Assembly (NCBI RefSeq): GCF_001766235.1 | Contig: NZ_CP015164.1 | Location: 2,073,001 to 2,137,000 of the forward strand | DNA length: 64,000 bases | From: Acetobacter ascendens | GTDB lineage: Bacteria; Pseudomonadota; Alphaproteobacteria; Acetobacterales; Acetobacteraceae | Direction of reading: 5' to 3' | Part shown: in pieces, positions 52,329-62,246 of the stretch | Numbering within the stretch: position 1 is the first letter of the stretch | Layout of the letters: each line of letters begins with the position of its first letter | Position numbers and translations under genes: made by a program | The notes under the pieces: generated by a model | Told to the model about the DNA's origin: nothing | The model's database searches: none | What the model saw: only the letters and a program-made list of their open reading frames with translations

Positions 52329-52784
52329 TTATGGCCGCCCGGAACGATGGTACGGATGCCCCGCCGCAATGGCCTGCGCGCGGTAGATTTGTTCCACCAG
52401 CATAATCCGCACCAACATATGCGGCCATGTGAGTGTGCCAAAGGACATGGAAGCATCAGCCCGCTGGATAATTGAGGCATCTAGCCCCTCCGCCCCGCCA
52501 ATAACAAAGCAGGGGGCGCGGCCAGCCGTTATCCAGCCTTGTACGGCATTGGAAAAATCCGGGCTGCTGAAATTGCGCCCGGCTTCATCCAGCACCACAA
52601 CGTGGCTTTGCGCGGGGCAGGCTGCCAAAATGGCTTGTGCCTCGCGCCGCTTGATTTCATCCGGGCTACCGCGCCCATCTGGCAGTTCTATAATATCCAG
52701 CTTGGGGCGCAGGCGCTTGAGGTACCGTTCCACCAGCGCCCGCTCGGATTTATCCTTCATACGCCCGATAGCCACCAGCCTCAT
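52329..52784 (-). CDS. rlmH: 23S rRNA (pseudouridine1915-N3)-methyltransferase RlmH
   Basis: A 151-residue SPOUT methyltransferase that acts on 70S ribosomes. The knot region contains CFVIGGAEGLD and the C-terminal SFGTLTWPHMLVRIMLVEQIYRA followed by PYHRSGRP. The order proA, nadD, rsfS, rlmH on this strand is common in alphaproteobacteria. Length is within the usual range. Confidence 0.95.
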   Translation of the reverse strand: MRLVAIGRMKDKSERALVERYLKRLRPKLDIIELPDGRGSPDEIKRREAQAILAACPAQSHVVVLDEAGRNFSSPDFSNAVQGWITAGRAPCFVIGGAEGLDASIIQRADASMSFGTLTWPHMLVRIMLVEQIYRAQAIAAGHPYHRSGRP

Positions 52785-52839
52785 GCCGGTGTGCCCATAC
52801 GTACTGAAAAATCAGAGAACAACATCATGAACGCGTCAA

Positions 52840-53379
52840 TTACAGGCGGGTCACGTTGCCTTCTGCGCCTTCATCCAGTTCCTTGCCCCACATTTTTTCC
52901 AGCCCATACAGCGTGCGTGCTTCTGGCTTGAACAGGTGCACCACAATATCACCCGTATCCAGCAGCACCCAGTCAGACCCGTTTGCGCCTTCCACCATCA
53001 CGCGCTTGATGCCGATATCACGCAGCTTGCGTTCAATATGCTGCGCCATGGCGGAAATCTGACGGTCTGCCAAACCCGTGGCAATCACCATCCGATCTGC
53101 AAAAGAGGCGCGGCCTGCAAGATCGATCACCACAATATCTTCGGCCTTGTCATCTTCAAGGCTAGCGGTGATGAGAGCCAGAGATTGCTCCAGCATATCC
53201 GGGGCTACGGCTTCGCGCTTTGTGGTGGCCTTGGGGCCTGCCGCAGCAGCTTTTTTACGCACAGAACCGGGTGCAGCAGCCCCGGCAGTGGTGGCACGCA
53301 CAGGTGCTGCCCGCCCTGTGGTGGAGGTGGTGGCCGTGCGGGAACGTGCTGATGTTTCGGCGGGGGGCTTGGTAGGAAT
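52840..53379 (-). CDS. rsfS: Ribosomal silencing factor RsfS, with a disordered N-terminal extension and uncertain (possibly ATT) start
   Basis: RsfS binds ribosomal protein L14 and blocks subunit joining in slow growth. The conserved core (ALITASLEDDKAEDIVVIDL, then DRMVIATGLADRQISAMA and GANGSDWVLLDTGDIVVHLF) occupies the last 118 residues, beginning at ATG 53196. No ribosome-binding site precedes that ATG. The frame stays open upstream through an Ala/Thr/Pro-rich stretch to the nadD stop, and the only good ribosome-binding site (GGAG) lies 7 bases before an ATT codon at 53379. If used, the protein is 179 residues. The 118-residue form equals the usual family length. The core is certain, the start is not. 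Confidence 0.85.
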   Translation of the reverse strand: MPTKPPAETSARSRTATTSTTGRAAPVRATTAGAAAPGSVRKKAAAAGPKATTKREAVAPDMLEQSLALITASLEDDKAEDIVVIDLAGRASFADRMVIATGLADRQISAMAQHIERKLRDIGIKRVMVEGANGSDWVLLDTGDIVVHLFKPEARTLYGLEKMWGKELDEGAEGNVTRL

Positions 53380-53396
53380 GACCGTTCTCCTGATCT

Positions 53397-54116
53397 TTAA
53401 AGCGTATCGGGGGTATGGGGTTGGCCTGCAGCGGCATTGAATCCGCCCTGCTGACGAATAGCTGTTGCAGATATACTGTTTTGTGCCCCCGAAAGAAAAG
53501 CCCACACGGGGGGAGAAAGTTCCGCAAGTGCATGCGCACGCCATGCAGGCACCCGCCAGCGGGCCAGATACCGCCCGGCAAGCCCATGCAAGGCCCGCGC
53601 ATTTTGCCACGGACGGGGGAAAACCGCCACTGGCACGCTGCGCACAAGCTGCCGCCAGTTTTTCCAACGCGGTAAGGTGGCCAGACCATCTGCGCCCATC
53701 AGCCACACAAACCGTGCGCGCGGAAAGCGCGTTTGCAGCACCCGCACTGTATCCACCGTGTAACGTGTGCCGATTCGGCTTTCGATATCCGTGGCTATAA
53801 TGCGCCGCCCATCTGCCAGTTGGCGCGCTGTAGCCAAGCGTGCGGGCAAGGCCGCCATATCTGACCGCCTGGCTTTAAGCGGGTTACCGGGTGAAACCAT
53901 AAGCCACACCTGATCTAACCCCAACACCGCCAGCGCACGCTGCGCAATGGCCTGGTGCCCTTTGTGGCCGGGATTAAAAGACCCACCCAAAAGCCCAATA
54001 CGCAGGCATCTGTTATCCCCCCAAGTGGGAATAACAGTACCACGTACGCAGGGCTTTGCAGCCAGATATGGTTGGGAAGTTACCGGCACCTGCGCGCCCT
54101 GTGCCGTTGGCTGCAT
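53397..54116 (-). CDS. nadD: Nicotinate-nucleotide adenylyltransferase
   Basis: A 239-residue enzyme that adenylates nicotinate mononucleotide in NAD synthesis. The HxGH-type motif lies in LLGGSFNPGHKGHQAIAQ near residue 43 and the ISATAIR motif is near the C-terminus. The first 38 residues precede the fold and are unconserved; the only ATG is at 54116, 11 bases after the proA stop, with no clear ribosome-binding site, so a non-ATG start closer to RIGLLGGSF is possible. Confidence 0.9.
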   Translation of the reverse strand: MQPTAQGAQVPVTSQPYLAAKPCVRGTVIPTWGDNRCLRIGLLGGSFNPGHKGHQAIAQRALAVLGLDQVWLMVSPGNPLKARRSDMAALPARLATARQLADGRRIIATDIESRIGTRYTVDTVRVLQTRFPRARFVWLMGADGLATLPRWKNWRQLVRSVPVAVFPRPWQNARALHGLAGRYLARWRVPAWRAHALAELSPPVWAFLSGAQNSISATAIRQQGGFNAAAGQPHTPDTL

Positions 54117-54127
54117 GGCCGAAAAAA

Positions 54128-55453
54128 TCAGGGACGTACCTGCCCGGTGCCAATCACTTCGTAACGGAAGGTTGTCAGTTGCTCCACACCCACTGGGCCG
54201 CGGGCATGGAAGCGGCCAGTGGCAATGCCAATTTCCGCACCAAAGCCAAACTCACCGCCATCACAGAACTGGGTGGAGGCATTCCACATCACCACGGCGC
54301 TGGAAACACCGTTCATGAACCGTATGGCCATGTTTTCATCCGCTGTCACAATGGCTTCTGTATGGGAAGAACCATACTGCGCGATATGGTCTAGCGCTTC
54401 ATCCACACCATCCACTACGGCAATGTTCAGAACCGCATCCAGCCATTCTGTTGCAAAGTCTTTTTGCGTTGCAGCAGGTAGATCGGGCACAATAGCGCGC
54501 GCTGCGGCATCGGCCTTAAAGGTGCAGCCTTTTTCTGCCAGATCTGCAACAATTTGCGGCAGCAGTGCAGATGCAATGGCAGCATCCATCAGCAGCGTTT
54601 CGGTGGAACCGCAAATGCCGGGGCGGCGCATTTTGGCGTTGAGCACAATGCGGCGGGCCATAGCAAAATCTGCGGCGGAATGAATATAGGTGTGGCACAA
54701 CCCTTCAGCATGGGCCAACACAGGCACGCGGGCCTCACGCTGCACACGCTCCACCAATGAACGCCCACCACGCGGAATGATTAGATCAATCAGGCCAGAA
54801 GCCGTGAGCATTTCCGCCACATGGGCACGGTTGGCATCCGGGGCAATCAGCACGGCATCTTCTGGCAAACCGGCAGAGCGTAAACCGGCCTGCATAGCCG
54901 CATGAATGGCGCGTGCACTGTTTAAGCTTTCTGAGCCACCACGCAGCAACACGGCATTGCCGGATTTAATGCACAACCCAGCAGCATCCGCCCCCACATT
55001 GGGCCGGCTTTCATAAATCATGCCGATAACACCCACAGGGGTGGCAACGCGGCGAATGCGCAAGCCATTGGGGCGTGTCCATTCCTCCAGCACACGGCCT
55101 ACAGGGTCTGGCAGATCTGCAATTTCTTCCAGACCACGGGCCATGGCTTCCACCCGTTCGGGTGTGAGGGTAAGCCGATCACGGAACGCATCATTGGCGG
55201 TGGAAGCAGCTAGATCCTGCGCGTTGGCTTCCAGAATGGCTGGAGTAGCCTCACGCAACGCCGCAGCGGCAGCCCACAAGGTTTTATCCCGCGTGGCGGA
55301 AGAACTTTGCGCCAGTGTGCGGACCGCCAGCCGGGCACGGTGGGCTAAAGCGGCCATTGGCCCCTGCCCCTGTGCCTGCGCTGGAACATCCTGCACGGGA
55401 TTGGCCGAAGCCGTTGTAACCCCTTGCAGCTTACTCTCACCCTCCGCGTTCAT
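54128..55453 (-). CDS. proA: Gamma-glutamyl phosphate reductase
   Basis: A 441-residue aldehyde dehydrogenase-fold enzyme that reduces gamma-glutamyl phosphate with NADPH in proline synthesis. It shows PVGVIGMIYESRPNVGADAAGLCIKSGNAVLLRGG (read in parts), VDLIIPRGG-like LIDLIIPRGGRSLV, the catalytic cysteine region MRRPGICGSTETLL and ASTQFCDGGEFGFGAEIGIAT. The N-terminal 30 residues are a Gln/Ala-rich extension. proB is not adjacent in this window. Confidence 0.95.
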   Translation of the reverse strand: MNAEGESKLQGVTTASANPVQDVPAQAQGQGPMAALAHRARLAVRTLAQSSSATRDKTLWAAAAALREATPAILEANAQDLAASTANDAFRDRLTLTPERVEAMARGLEEIADLPDPVGRVLEEWTRPNGLRIRRVATPVGVIGMIYESRPNVGADAAGLCIKSGNAVLLRGGSESLNSARAIHAAMQAGLRSAGLPEDAVLIAPDANRAHVAEMLTASGLIDLIIPRGGRSLVERVQREARVPVLAHAEGLCHTYIHSAADFAMARRIVLNAKMRRPGICGSTETLLMDAAIASALLPQIVADLAEKGCTFKADAAARAIVPDLPAATQKDFATEWLDAVLNIAVVDGVDEALDHIAQYGSSHTEAIVTADENMAIRFMNGVSSAVVMWNASTQFCDGGEFGFGAEIGIATGRFHARGPVGVEQLTTFRYEVIGTGQVRP

Positions 55454-55482
55454 AACGGCGTTCCTATCTCCATCTTTCTATC

Positions 55483-55508
55483 TGGCCTGCCTGTGTGTTG
55501 GCAGGCCA
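55483..55508. terminator. Stem-loop between ychF and proA
   Basis: TGGCCTGCC pairs exactly with GGCAGGCCA around an 8-base loop. There is no T run on the minus strand, so it may be a weak terminator or a transcript-stabilising structure between the two genes. Confidence 0.45.
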
Positions 55509-55542
55509 TCAAGTTCTTATTTATGTGGTTGTGCGCAGACTG

Positions 55543-56637
55543 TTAGACGTTAAAGCGGAACAGCAGCACATCACCATCTTTTACCACGTAATCACGCCCT
55601 TCAATACGTAGGCGTCCAGCTTCCTTGGCACCGGCTTCTCCACCATACTGAACGTAATCATCATACGCGACAGTTTCACACGCAATGAAGCCGCGTTCAA
55701 AATCATTGTGAATAACGGCGGCAGCCTGCGGGGCCTTGGTGCCTGCGGTAATTGTCCAGGCGCGGGCTTCCTTGGGGCCTACGGTAAAGTAGGTGCACAG
55801 GCCCAAAAGCTTGTAGCCAGCGGCAATAACCCTATCCAGCCCGCTATCATTCAGGCCCAGACCTTCCAGAAATTCGCGCCGTTCTTCATTTTCAAGCTGG
55901 CTGACTTCGGCTTCAATCGCGGCAGATACAATAACAGCAGCGGCACCTTCCGCCGCGGCTTTGGCCTGCACCTGTTCTGAGAAGTTGTTGCCAGTTGCTG
56001 CTGAGTCTTCATCCACATTGCACACATATAGCACTGGCTTAGTGGTAAGGAGTTGCAGGCGGCGTACGGCTTCTTCTTCCCCTGCCGGAATGGCGGTGCG
56101 GGCCGGACGGCCTTCACGCAGCGCTTCCATCAGCGGTTCCATAACGGCAAGCTGGGCTGTAGCTTCCGCATCCCGATTACGGGCGCGCTTTTCTAGATTA
56201 GGCAGACGTTTTTCCAGCGAATCCAGATCCGCCAGCATCAGCTCCGTTTCAATAATGTCGGCATCACGCACGGGGTCCACGCCGCCTTCAACGTGGGTGA
56301 TGTCATCATCTTCAAAGCAGCGCAGCACATGAATAATGGCATCCACTTCACGGATATTGGCCAAAAACTGGTTGCCCAGCCCTTCCCCCTTGGAAGCACC
56401 ACGCACAAGGCCAGCAATATCTACAAATTCAAGGCTGGTGGGTACTTCGCGTTGCGATTTGCCAATTTCCACCAGCTTGTCCAGCCGGGGGTCTGGCACA
56501 GCCACGCGGCCTGTATTGGGCTCGATCGTGCAGAACGGATAATTGGCTGCCTGCGCCGTGGCCGTGGCCGTAAGCGCATTGAACAGCGTGGATTTACCCA
56601 CATTGGGTAGCCCGACAATACCGCAGTCAAAACCCAT
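55543..56637 (-). CDS. ychF: Redox-regulated ATPase YchF (Obg-like)
   Basis: A 364-residue P-loop ATPase that binds ribosomes. The P-loop is [18 protein letters not shown] near residue 6, followed by [21 protein letters not shown], the TGS domain end and a C-terminal [19 protein letters not shown] 56637 shares a base with the stop of pth (TGATG), so translation of the two is coupled. A longer frame to 56691 overlaps pth without conserved sequence. Confidence 0.96.
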   Translation of the reverse strand: MGFDCGIVGLPNVGKSTLFNALTATATAQAANYPFCTIEPNTGRVAVPDPRLDKLVEIGKSQREVPTSLEFVDIAGLVRGASKGEGLGNQFLANIREVDAIIHVLRCFEDDDITHVEGGVDPVRDADIIETELMLADLDSLEKRLPNLEKRARNRDAEATAQLAVMEPLMEALREGRPARTAIPAGEEEAVRRLQLLTTKPVLYVCNVDEDSAATGNNFSEQVQAKAAAEGAAAVIVSAAIEAEVSQLENEERREFLEGLGLNDSGLDRVIAAGYKLLGLCTYFTVGPKEARAWTITAGTKAPQAAAVIHNDFERGFIACETVAYDDYVQYGGEAGAKEAGRLRIEGRDYVVKDGDVLLFRFNV

Positions 56638-57218
56638 CAGCCCTTGCTCCCTTCCGGCAGTGCAACCTTTGTCATGAACTGGTCTGCCCACCCATCTGCC
56701 AACAGGGGGGCGGCATCGGCCATGCGATCAAGCAGCCGTTCCAGCCATTCCTGCCGGTCTGTTTCCGTAAAATTGCCCAGCACCCAGCCGTGCACCCGTT
56801 CCTTGGCGCCGGGGTGGCCAATGCCTATGCGCACACGCCAATATTCTGGCGTGCCCAACATTTTATCTGTAGAGCGCAAACCATTATGCCCCGCAGCCCC
56901 TCCCCCACGCTTTATGCGCAGGCGGCCCGGTGCCAGATCCAGCTCATCATGAAAAACGGTAATATTTTCAGGTGCAATTTTGTAAAAAGCGGCGGCTTCC
57001 TGCACGCTTTCACCCGATTTGTTCATGTAGGTCATGGGCAGCAGCAGCAGAACTTTCTGCCCGCCTATGCGGCCTTCTGCAACCTCGCCCTTAAAGCGGT
57101 TGCGCCATGGCGTAAACCCGTACTTACGGGCTATGGCTTCTACTGCCATAAAGCCAACATTGTGCCGGTGCCGACGCATGGAGGATTCGGGATTGCCCAA
57201 CCCGACCCAGAGCAGCAT
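56637..57218 (-). CDS. pth: Peptidyl-tRNA hydrolase
   Basis: A 193-residue enzyme that frees tRNA from prematurely released peptidyl-tRNA. It has VGLGNPESSMRRHRHNVGFMAVE (catalytic His), LLLLPMTYMNKSGESV, FHDELDLAPGRLRIKRGGGAAGHNGLRS and a C-terminal helical tail. ATG 57218 follows an AGGTGGA site; a GTG at 57230 adds four residues. The order rplY, pth, ychF on this strand is widespread in bacteria. Confidence 0.96.
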   Translation of the reverse strand: MLLWVGLGNPESSMRRHRHNVGFMAVEAIARKYGFTPWRNRFKGEVAEGRIGGQKVLLLLPMTYMNKSGESVQEAAAFYKIAPENITVFHDELDLAPGRLRIKRGGGAAGHNGLRSTDKMLGTPEYWRVRIGIGHPGAKERVHGWVLGNFTETDRQEWLERLLDRMADAAPLLADGWADQFMTKVALPEGSKG

Positions 57219-57250
57219 TGCTGATTCCACCTAACGTTATGAACAGCACA

Positions 57251-57278
57251 GGGGGCACGCGCATTTGCACGCACCCCC
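57251..57278. terminator. Stem-loop between rplY and pth
   Basis: GGGGG...GCG pairs with CGC-type sequence and CCCCC across a short loop. No T run follows on the minus strand, so it more likely attenuates or processes the rplY-pth transcript than ends it. Confidence 0.4.
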
Positions 57279-57314
57279 ATGCCTAATAAACAACCCGAAT
57301 AAACCGGCTTCCGA

Positions 57315-57932
57315 TCAGGAAGCGGCTTCTTCCGTAGCGGTTTCTGCTGCGCCTTCGGTGGTATCCACGCTTGGTGCTGCAATGGAAGCCACAACAAAGT
57401 TTTCTTCGTGGGTCAGCGGGGTTACGCCTGCGGTGCCCTGCACATCTTCCCAACGCACGTTGTCCGCAATGTCCAGCTTGGACAGGTCAACCGTGAAGAA
57501 TTCCGGAATGTTGTCTGCGGGCACGTCCACTTCAATGGTGTGGCGCACAACGTTCAGCACGCCACCGCGCTTGATACCGGGGCATGTTTCTTCGTTTTCG
57601 AAGTGAACAGACACTTCAACGTGCACGCGAGAGCCAGCGGCCAGACGCAGGAAGTCAACGTGAACAGGGGTGTCCTTCACGGGGTGCAGCTGCACATCAC
57701 GCACCAGAGCGCGTTCTGCCTTGCCATCAACCTTGATTTCATACACGCGAGAGCGCCAGCCAGAAGCCTGAATGCCCTTAATGATAATGCGCGGGTCGAT
57801 GGAAATAAGGGTGGGTTCCTGCTTGCCGCCGTAGATAACGCCGGGCACTTGCCCTGCACGCCTCGTTGCCCGCGCTGCCCCCTTACCAGCCTTCGCGCGC
57901 GCCGAAGCTTCGATAGATGTAATCTTGGACAC
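57315..57932 (-). CDS. rplY: 50S ribosomal protein L25 (Ctc form)
   Basis: A 205-residue protein of the longer L25/Ctc form, which binds 5S rRNA. The N-terminal L25 domain begins [21 protein letters not shown] and continues [17 protein letters not shown]. The C-terminal TL5-like domain contains [21 protein letters not shown] and [19 protein letters not shown]. An acidic Ala/Glu tail ([11 protein letters not shown]) ends it. It is divergent from the aldolase gene. Confidence 0.95.
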   Translation of the reverse strand: MSKITSIEASARAKAGKGAARATRRAGQVPGVIYGGKQEPTLISIDPRIIIKGIQASGWRSRVYEIKVDGKAERALVRDVQLHPVKDTPVHVDFLRLAAGSRVHVEVSVHFENEETCPGIKRGGVLNVVRHTIEVDVPADNIPEFFTVDLSKLDIADNVRWEDVQGTAGVTPLTHEENFVVASIAAPSVDTTEGAAETATEEAAS

Positions 57933-58091
57933 GTTGACTTCTCCATAAAAAACTAATCACGCAGGCCTCCAGGGGTGCCCACGCAGTAGCAGCGCCTTAC
58001 AGCAAAAGCTGTGCATGAGCAAGGTATAGCTTGTGCTATAGGGCTGGCTTTGGCACCTGTTGCCCCACAGCCCTTGCCGGAGAAGCCGCTT

Positions 58092-59159
58092 ATGTCCCTG
58101 CCGCAAACCACCACGCCCCCGCAACAGTTTGGCAGTGATAACTATGCCGGCCTGTGCCCGCAGGCGCTGGAAGCCATAAGCCGCGCGGCCAAGGGGTCTA
58201 CCCCCGCATATGGGGATGACGCATGGACGCGCCTTGCGGCCAAAGCCGTAGCAGATATGTTTGAAACACCTGATGCCGCAGTGTTTTTTGTACTGACAGG
58301 CACCGCAGCCAATGCGCTCACACTGGCAACATTGTGCCCACCTTATTGCAGCATTATTGCCTCGGAAGTGGCGCATGCCGAAACATCCGAACGCGGGGCA
58401 CCAGAGTTTTTTACCGGTGGTGCCAAACTCATAACGCCCCCCACTCCAGACGGTAAGCTCACACCAGAAGCCATCAAACTGGCAGCCCGCCGCGCCAGCA
58501 GCCCGCGGGCTTCTGCCCCCGCAGTGGTGACCATAACGCAACCCACAGAAAACGGGCTTGTGTATTCAATTGATGAGATTCGGGCCATTGCCAATGCCTG
58601 CCACGATCATGGCTTGCGACTGCACATGGATGGCGCACGTTTTGCCAACGCCATTGCCACATTGGGCTGCACACCAGCCGCCATGACATGGCAATCTGGC
58701 GTAGATGCCTTGAGCTTTGGTGGCACCAAAAACGGCATGGCCATGGGGGAAGCTGTGGTGTTTTTTAAACGCAGCATGGCCCAAGGTTTTGCCGAACGCG
58801 CCAGACAGAGCGGGCAAACGGCCTCTAAAATGCGTTTTCTGTCTGCCCCGTGGTTGGCCATGATCCATAGTGGCGCATGGCTGGATAACGCGCGTCACGC
58901 CAATGCCAGCGCACGCCAATTTGCACAGGTGGTAGAGGATATTCCCTCCGTTAAACTGGCATGGCCCGTGCAATCCAACGCTGTATTTTTGCTGATGCCC
59001 GAACCTGTCATGAACGAATTGCGGGCCCGTGGCTGGCGCTTTTACACGTTTTTTGGGGGTATCTGCCGCTTTATGTTTGCGTGGGACGCACGGCCAGAAG
59101 CCATTGCCGCTCTGGCAGCAGATTTACGTAGCTGCGTGCGCGGGCAAGGTGCCTTATAA
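58092..59159 (+). CDS. Low-specificity L-threonine aldolase family protein
   Basis: A 355-residue PLP enzyme of the beta-eliminating lyase/threonine aldolase family, predicted to split threonine (or allo-threonine) into glycine and acetaldehyde. It has FGSDNYAGLCPQALEAISRA, the PLP-ring region GTAANALTLATL and the PLP-binding lysine in LSFGGTKNGMAMGEAVVFF. ATG 58092 follows GGAGAAG; a frame from 58011 adds 27 unconserved residues. Ltae-type activity is inferred; other beta-hydroxy amino acids are possible substrates. Confidence 0.88.
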   Translation: MSLPQTTTPPQQFGSDNYAGLCPQALEAISRAAKGSTPAYGDDAWTRLAAKAVADMFETPDAAVFFVLTGTAANALTLATLCPPYCSIIASEVAHAETSERGAPEFFTGGAKLITPPTPDGKLTPEAIKLAARRASSPRASAPAVVTITQPTENGLVYSIDEIRAIANACHDHGLRLHMDGARFANAIATLGCTPAAMTWQSGVDALSFGGTKNGMAMGEAVVFFKRSMAQGFAERARQSGQTASKMRFLSAPWLAMIHSGAWLDNARHANASARQFAQVVEDIPSVKLAWPVQSNAVFLLMPEPVMNELRARGWRFYTFFGGICRFMFAWDARPEAIAALAADLRSCVRGQGAL

Positions 59160-59281
59160 GACGCAAGATATACAGTGTGGCCTTGACATAAGCGCTGCTC
59201 CCCTGCTTCCTCCGGGCACAACGGAATCATTGCCAAAAACCGCCCCTGCTGCAACGCCGGGCCAGATTTCAGGACAAGACC

Positions 59282-61069
59282 ATGCATCCTTACCGTTCCC
59301 ACAGCTGTTCGGCCCTTCGCGCCAGCGATGCCGGCACCACCGCGCGCCTGTCCGGCTGGGTGCATAGCAAGCGGGACCACGGCGGGCTGCTGTTTATTGA
59401 CCTGCGCGATGAAACAGGCCTGACGCAAATTGTTATTCCCGCCGGTTCCCCCGTTATGGAAACAGCCGAGCACCTGCGCGTAGAAAGCGTGATAACCGTA
59501 ACCGGTGAAGTGGTGCTGCGTGATGAAACCACCCGCAACCCAGATCTTGCCACGGGTGATATTGAGCTGCGCGCGCGTGAGCTGATTGTTCAGTCCTCCG
59601 CCGCTGTGCTGCCACTACAGGTTGCCGGGCAGGAACATTATTCGGACGAACTGCGCCTGCGTTACCGCTATATTGATCTGCGGCGCGAACAGGTGCACGC
59701 CAACATCCGCCTGCGCTCCGCCATTATTGCCAGCATGCGCCGCCGCATGACGGATCTGGGCTTTACCGAGTTCCAGACCCCTATCCTGACAGCATCCTCT
59801 CCCGAAGGTGCGCGCGACTTTTTGGTACCTTCCCGCACCCATGCCGGTAAGTTTTACGCACTGCCGCAGGCCCCGCAGCAGTTCAAACAGCTTGCCATGG
59901 TGGCCGGGGTTGACCGCTACTTCCAAATTGCTCCGTGCTTCCGTGATGAAGCCTCCCGCGCGGACCGCTCCCCCGGTGAGTTCTACCAGCTCGACTTTGA
60001 AATGGCTTTTGCCACGCAGGACGAAATTTTTGCCGTTCTGGAAGAAGTGATGTCTGGCCTGTTTACGGAATTCGGCAAAGGCCGGGCCGTTAGCACCGCG
60101 CCGTTTGAGCGTATCCCCTACGCCCGCGCCATGAAGGTGTATGGTTCTGATAAGCCAGATCTGCGCAACCCGCTGCTGATTACCGATGTAACGGAAGATT
60201 TTGCTGGTTCCGGCTTTGGCCTGTTTGCCCGCATTGCTGCCGATGGCGGTGAAGTACGCGCTATTCCGGCCCCCGGTGCTGGTGGCCGCCCCCGCTCCTT
60301 CTATGACAAGCTGAACGCTTGGGCGCGTGAAAACGGGGCCGGTGGCTTGGGCTACATCACCTTTGCAGAAGAAGGTGGCCAAGGCCCAATTGCCAAAAAC
60401 CTTGAAGCCGACCGTGTAGAAGCCATTCGCACCAAACTGGGGCTGAAGCCCGGTGATGCGGTGTTCTTTGCTGCGGGCAAGGGGCATGATGTAGCCAAGT
60501 TCTCTGGTCTTGTGCGCACACGCATTGCTGAAGAGCTGGATCTGATTGAAAAGGATGCCTTCCGTTTCTGCTGGATCACGGACTTCCCGATGTATGAGCT
60601 GAATGAAGAAACGGGGCTGATTGACTTCTCGCACAACCCGTTCTCCATGCCGCAGGGTGGTCTGGAAGCGCTGAATACCAAGAACCCACTGGATATTCTG
60701 GCTTACCAGTATGACATTGTGTGTAACGGCATTGAGCTTTCCTCCGGCGCTATCCGTAACCATCTGCCGGATGTGATGATCCGCGCCTTTGAAATTGCTG
60801 GTTACCCGGAAAGCGAAGTGGAAGCCCGCTTTGGCGGTATGCTCAACGCCTTCCGCTACGGTGCGCCGCCGCATGGTGGTTCCGCCCCGGGTGTGGACCG
60901 TATTGTGATGCTGCTGGCAGATGAACCGAACATTCGCGAAGTTATTCTGTTCCCGCTGAACCAGCAGGGCGAAGACCTGATGATGGGTGCCCCGGCCCCT
61001 GTGCCACCCGAACGCCTGAAGGAACTCTCCCTTGCGCTGAACCTGAAGCCCGCTGTCAAGAAAGACTGA
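59282..61069 (+). CDS. aspS: Aspartyl-tRNA synthetase (bacterial type)
   Basis: A 595-residue class II synthetase. The N-terminal anticodon-binding OB fold contains [22 protein letters not shown]. Motif 1 and 2 regions are [27 protein letters not shown] (read in parts) and [28 protein letters not shown]. The bacterial GAD insertion lies at about 290-420, and motif 3 is [23 protein letters not shown] 59282 follows AGGACAAG. Whether it also charges tRNA-Asn cannot be told here, since gatCAB is not in the window. Confidence 0.96.
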   Translation: MHPYRSHSCSALRASDAGTTARLSGWVHSKRDHGGLLFIDLRDETGLTQIVIPAGSPVMETAEHLRVESVITVTGEVVLRDETTRNPDLATGDIELRARELIVQSSAAVLPLQVAGQEHYSDELRLRYRYIDLRREQVHANIRLRSAIIASMRRRMTDLGFTEFQTPILTASSPEGARDFLVPSRTHAGKFYALPQAPQQFKQLAMVAGVDRYFQIAPCFRDEASRADRSPGEFYQLDFEMAFATQDEIFAVLEEVMSGLFTEFGKGRAVSTAPFERIPYARAMKVYGSDKPDLRNPLLITDVTEDFAGSGFGLFARIAADGGEVRAIPAPGAGGRPRSFYDKLNAWARENGAGGLGYITFAEEGGQGPIAKNLEADRVEAIRTKLGLKPGDAVFFAAGKGHDVAKFSGLVRTRIAEELDLIEKDAFRFCWITDFPMYELNEETGLIDFSHNPFSMPQGGLEALNTKNPLDILAYQYDIVCNGIELSSGAIRNHLPDVMIRAFEIAGYPESEVEARFGGMLNAFRYGAPPHGGSAPGVDRIVMLLADEPNIREVILFPLNQQGEDLMMGAPAPVPPERLKELSLALNLKPAVKKD

Positions 61070-61091
61070 TCGGGCCTTCACATGTGCATGT

Positions 61092-61116
61092 AAAAGGGCC
61101 ACACCACGGCCCTTTT
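61092..61116 (+). terminator. Rho-independent terminator after aspS
   Basis: AAAAGGGCC pairs with GGCCCTTTT around a 7-base loop, 23 bases after the aspS stop. Confidence 0.85.
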
Positions 61117-61165
61117 GGCATCCGGGTGGTTGCAAGACCGCGCCGGATGTTTTTTTGTACCGTGT

Positions 61166-62182
61166 ATGAGACGTTCACGCTGCCTGCCACTTCCTCTACC
61201 CCTTGCCCAAGGTTTTTGCTTTACGCTGGGGCATAACGCCCGTGCGGTAGGCAAGGCTATTGCATCTGTCATGCTTGGTGGCGTGATCGCCCTACCCTTC
61301 TTACATATGGCACATGCACAAACAGCCGGTGCTGTGGTGCCTTCCGGCACTGTCTCGCAAAGCACAACCCCGGCCGAGACACGCCCCAGTGTTACGCCCA
61401 ACACTGCGCGCTCTTTTTCCGAAACAGATATCAACCAGATTGCCTCGCAACGCGCGGTTTATAATCTTACACTCATAGAAGCCTCTGGCGGTAAAACATT
61501 ATCGGCCACGGGCACCATGCTTTACAGCGTGCGGCATGGGTGTAGCGGATGGTCCACCCAACAGCGGCTGGATATTCAAAGCGTGACACGCCAAAACGGC
61601 GTGGAACACTTGGTATCTGACTATTCTACGTTTGAAAGTGCAGATGGGCGCACTTTGATCTTTCGCACCATGGAAACATCCAACGGCAAATTGCTACAAA
61701 ATCTGCGGGGGGAAGCCACATTGCACCCGGATGGCTCTGGCACAGCGCATTATGAAAAACCTTTAGCCAAAACACTTTCGCTTCCGGCTGGCACGTTGTT
61801 CCCCATCCAGCATACAGTTTCCATTCTGGATGCCGCCCGAAGTGGAAAAACCGAGATTTCATCGCCCATCTTTGATGGCACATCACCAGATGGCGCAGCA
61901 GATACCTATATAACCCTTTTAGGCTGGGGCAATACAACGCCCACCACGGATTTTACTGCCCTGAATGTTCTGCAATCTGGCCGTGTGCATGTGGCCTTTT
62001 TTGCACGCACACCACCGAACATGATGCCAGAATATGAAATTGGCATGCGTTATTTTGCCAACGGTGTTTCTGACAATTTAACGCTGGATTTTGGAGATTT
62101 CCGCATGAAAGGCACATTGCATGCGCTTGATCTGCCCAAGCCGGAAACATGCCACGCAAAACCGCACCAGAAGAAAAATTAA
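61166..62182 (+). CDS. EipB-like cell-envelope integrity protein (DUF1849)
   Basis: A 338-residue periplasmic protein of the DUF1849 family, whose Brucella member EipB keeps the envelope intact. The export signal is atypically placed: the hydrophobic stretch MLGGVIALPFLHMAHA lies at about residues 36-51, so the true start may be the ATG at 61271. The family pattern follows: RAVYNLTLIEASGGKTLSATG (early strand), the cysteine in RHGCSGW, SPIFDGTSPDGAADTYITLL, LTLDFGDFRMKGTLHALDL and a second cysteine in PETCHA that could pair with the first, as reported for EipB. It is flanked by terminators on both sides. Confidence 0.82.
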   Translation: MRRSRCLPLPLPLAQGFCFTLGHNARAVGKAIASVMLGGVIALPFLHMAHAQTAGAVVPSGTVSQSTTPAETRPSVTPNTARSFSETDINQIASQRAVYNLTLIEASGGKTLSATGTMLYSVRHGCSGWSTQQRLDIQSVTRQNGVEHLVSDYSTFESADGRTLIFRTMETSNGKLLQNLRGEATLHPDGSGTAHYEKPLAKTLSLPAGTLFPIQHTVSILDAARSGKTEISSPIFDGTSPDGAADTYITLLGWGNTTPTTDFTALNVLQSGRVHVAFFARTPPNMMPEYEIGMRYFANGVSDNLTLDFGDFRMKGTLHALDLPKPETCHAKPHQKKN

Positions 62183-62194
62183 AACACTACAAAC

Positions 62195-62225
62195 AAAAAA
62201 TGGCAGGGAAAACCTGCCATTTTCT
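62195..62225. terminator. Bidirectional terminator between the EipB-like gene and the secreted protein
   Basis: AAAATGGCAGG pairs with CCTGCCATTTT around a 5-base loop, with A and T runs outside. It serves two convergent genes. Confidence 0.92.
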
Positions 62226-62246
62226 TACACACCAATATGTATGAGA

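Noticed and set aside
59615-61135. 506-residue open frame antisense to aspS
   Set aside because: Shadow of aspS; low-complexity, His/Gln-rich translation with no recognisable domain.
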